Shown: positions 20,560-21,576 of the stretch, piece after piece
How positions within the stretch are numbered: the stretch's first letter is position 1
Layout: each line of letters opens with the position of its first letter
Assembly (NCBI GenBank): GCA_964422185.1
Contig: CAYRAG010000031.1
Location: 1-21,576 of the forward strand
Source: CALXCT01 sp964422185
Lineage (GTDB): Bacteria; Bacillota; Clostridia; Oscillospirales; Oscillospiraceae
Length of the DNA stretch: 21,576 nucleotides
Direction: 5' to 3'
The notes under the pieces: generated by a model
Seen by the model: only the letters and a program-made list of their open reading frames with translations
Databases searched by the model: none
What the model was told of the DNA's origin: nothing
Program-made: the position numbers and the translations under genes

Positions 20560-21561
20560 ATGCTGAGCAAAAAGGACAACTTTCTGGCCACCGTAAAGGG
20601 CGGAACCCCGGATCGGCTGGTGAAGCAGTACGAGGCGGTCGGTCTGCTGACGACAGATCCCGTGAACACCTATGTCCGGGGCAGCAAACGCTTTCCCGGG
20701 ATGGAGCCGACCAGGGATCAGTGGGGCGTGCGGGTGATCTGGCCCGCCGGGGAGCCGGGCGCCATTCCGGATCCCGCGGAGCGCGTGGTGCAGGACATCA
20801 CCTGCTGGCGCGACTTCACCAAAGTCCCGGATCTCATCGCCAACTGCTCCGCCGACGAGCTGTGGGAGCCCTATCTGGAGGCCGCCGCGAAACTGGACAG
20901 AGGCGATCTGCTGATGACCGCCTACGCGCCCACCGGCGTCTTTGAGCGGATGCACTACCTCATGGGCTTCGAGGACACCCTGTGCAACTTCCTGCTGGAG
21001 GAGGAGGCCATGGAGGATCTGGCGCTGGCCATCGGGGAGTACCGGTACAACGGCTATAAGCTCATGGTGGAGCACGCCCACCCGGACGCCATCCTCGCCC
21101 ACGACGACTGGGGCAGCAAGCAGAATCTGTTCGTCCAGCCGGCGCTGTGGCGCCAGATCATCAAGCCCGCCTATGAAAAAGCGTACCAGTACCTCCACGA
21201 CCAGGGCGTGCTGATCATCCACCACTCCGACTCCTACTGCCAGCCGATTGTGGAGGACATGATCGACCTGCACATCGATGTGTGGCAGGGCGTCCTGCCG
21301 CAGAACGACATCCTGAAGATCCAGGAGACCGTTGGCACCCGGATCGCGCTTATGGGCGGCATCGACGCCGCCGTGGTGGACCGGGACGACTCCACGGAGG
21401 AGGAGATCCGCGCCGAGACCCGCCGCGTGTGCATGACCTACGCCAAACAGCCCTGCTTTATCCCCTGCATCACCTACGGCGGCCCGGGCACCATTCACCC
21501 CCACGCGTCCGAGATCATCGACGACGAGATCGACCGCTGCAGCGCGGAGCTGTTCGGCTGA
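20560..21561 (+). CDS. Uroporphyrinogen decarboxylase (UROD) family protein, methyltransferase-like (copy 2)
   Basis: A 333-residue UROD-fold protein, the same length as copy 1 and similar throughout: KDNFL near the start, WRDFTKVPDL, FEDTLCNFLL, AHDDWGSKQNLF, IIHHSDSY, QGVLPQNDI, LMGGIDAAV and GGPGTIHPH. As in copy 1, HHSD stands where MtaA-type enzymes have HxC, but here the later position carries a cysteine (FIPCITYG). The ATG at 20560 is chosen because GAGAGGAGAG lies just upstream and it aligns with the start of copy 1; an in-frame GTG 39 bases upstream overlaps the transcription start. It is divergent from DUF169 copy 3. Corrinoid-linked methyl transfer is a guess from the family; no partner protein is in the window, though the gene ends only 15 bases before the edge. 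Confidence 0.88.
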   Translation: MLSKKDNFLATVKGGTPDRLVKQYEAVGLLTTDPVNTYVRGSKRFPGMEPTRDQWGVRVIWPAGEPGAIPDPAERVVQDITCWRDFTKVPDLIANCSADELWEPYLEAAAKLDRGDLLMTAYAPTGVFERMHYLMGFEDTLCNFLLEEEAMEDLALAIGEYRYNGYKLMVEHAHPDAILAHDDWGSKQNLFVQPALWRQIIKPAYEKAYQYLHDQGVLIIHHSDSYCQPIVEDMIDLHIDVWQGVLPQNDILKIQETVGTRIALMGGIDAAVVDRDDSTEEEIRAETRRVCMTYAKQPCFIPCITYGGPGTIHPHASEIIDDEIDRCSAELFG

Positions 21562-21576
21562 GGCGGCGCGAATCCC

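Overview
The window looks like chromosomal DNA of a strictly anaerobic, GC-rich member of the Clostridia (Bacillota), probably gut-associated. This is inferred from strong AAGGAGG-type ribosome binding sites, near-consensus sigma-A promoters, TTG and GTG starts, and families common in anaerobes: DUF169, UROD-like methyltransferase homologues, C_GCAxxG_C_C redox protein, CoA-disulfide reductase fused to rhodanese, and iron alcohol dehydrogenase. A run of exactly 100 N (2990-3089) marks a scaffold gap, as in a draft or metagenome assembly. I saw no rRNA, tRNA, CRISPR array, insertion sequence or phage gene.

Layout. (1) Positions 1-760, minus: the N-terminal part of an AAA ATPase that runs off the left edge, probably unrelated to the rest. 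(2) 985-4227, minus: DUF169 protein, CoA-disulfide reductase/rhodanese (broken by the gap) and iron alcohol dehydrogenase, probably one operon. (3) 4701-5633, plus: a LysR regulator with a perfect TTGACA/TATAAT promoter. (4) 5846-9772, plus: a second DUF169 protein, a short-chain dehydrogenase, a sodium:solute symporter, two tiny single-span membrane proteins and an 84-residue membrane protein, closed by a strong bidirectional terminator. (5) 9888-11913, minus: metallo-beta-lactamase-fold protein, then a UROD-family protein. (6) 12155-15900, minus: a GldA/GldF/GldG-like ABC system followed by a C_GCAxxG_C_C protein. (7) 16091-19169, minus: a TRAP transporter (small membrane subunit, large membrane subunit, receptor). 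(8) 19397-20209, minus: a third DUF169 protein. (9) 20560-21561, plus: a second UROD-family protein, divergent from it.

How the parts may work together (inference). Two secondary importers (SSS and TRAP), three DUF169 proteins, two UROD-family proteins, an SDR, an iron alcohol dehydrogenase and an MBL-fold protein resemble a catabolic island for uptake and anaerobic breakdown of a small organic substrate. The best sequence evidence for a shared regulon is a 20-bp element, TGACAAGG-N6-TGTCAC. It occurs at about -60 of the promoter I infer for the DUF169/SDR/SSS operon and again at about -64 of the promoter I infer for the TRAP operon. The LysR gene between two of the DUF169 genes is the obvious candidate regulator. 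The substrate is unknown. A corrinoid methyltransferase pathway is suggested by the UROD family, but no corrinoid protein or corrinoid-activating protein is encoded here.
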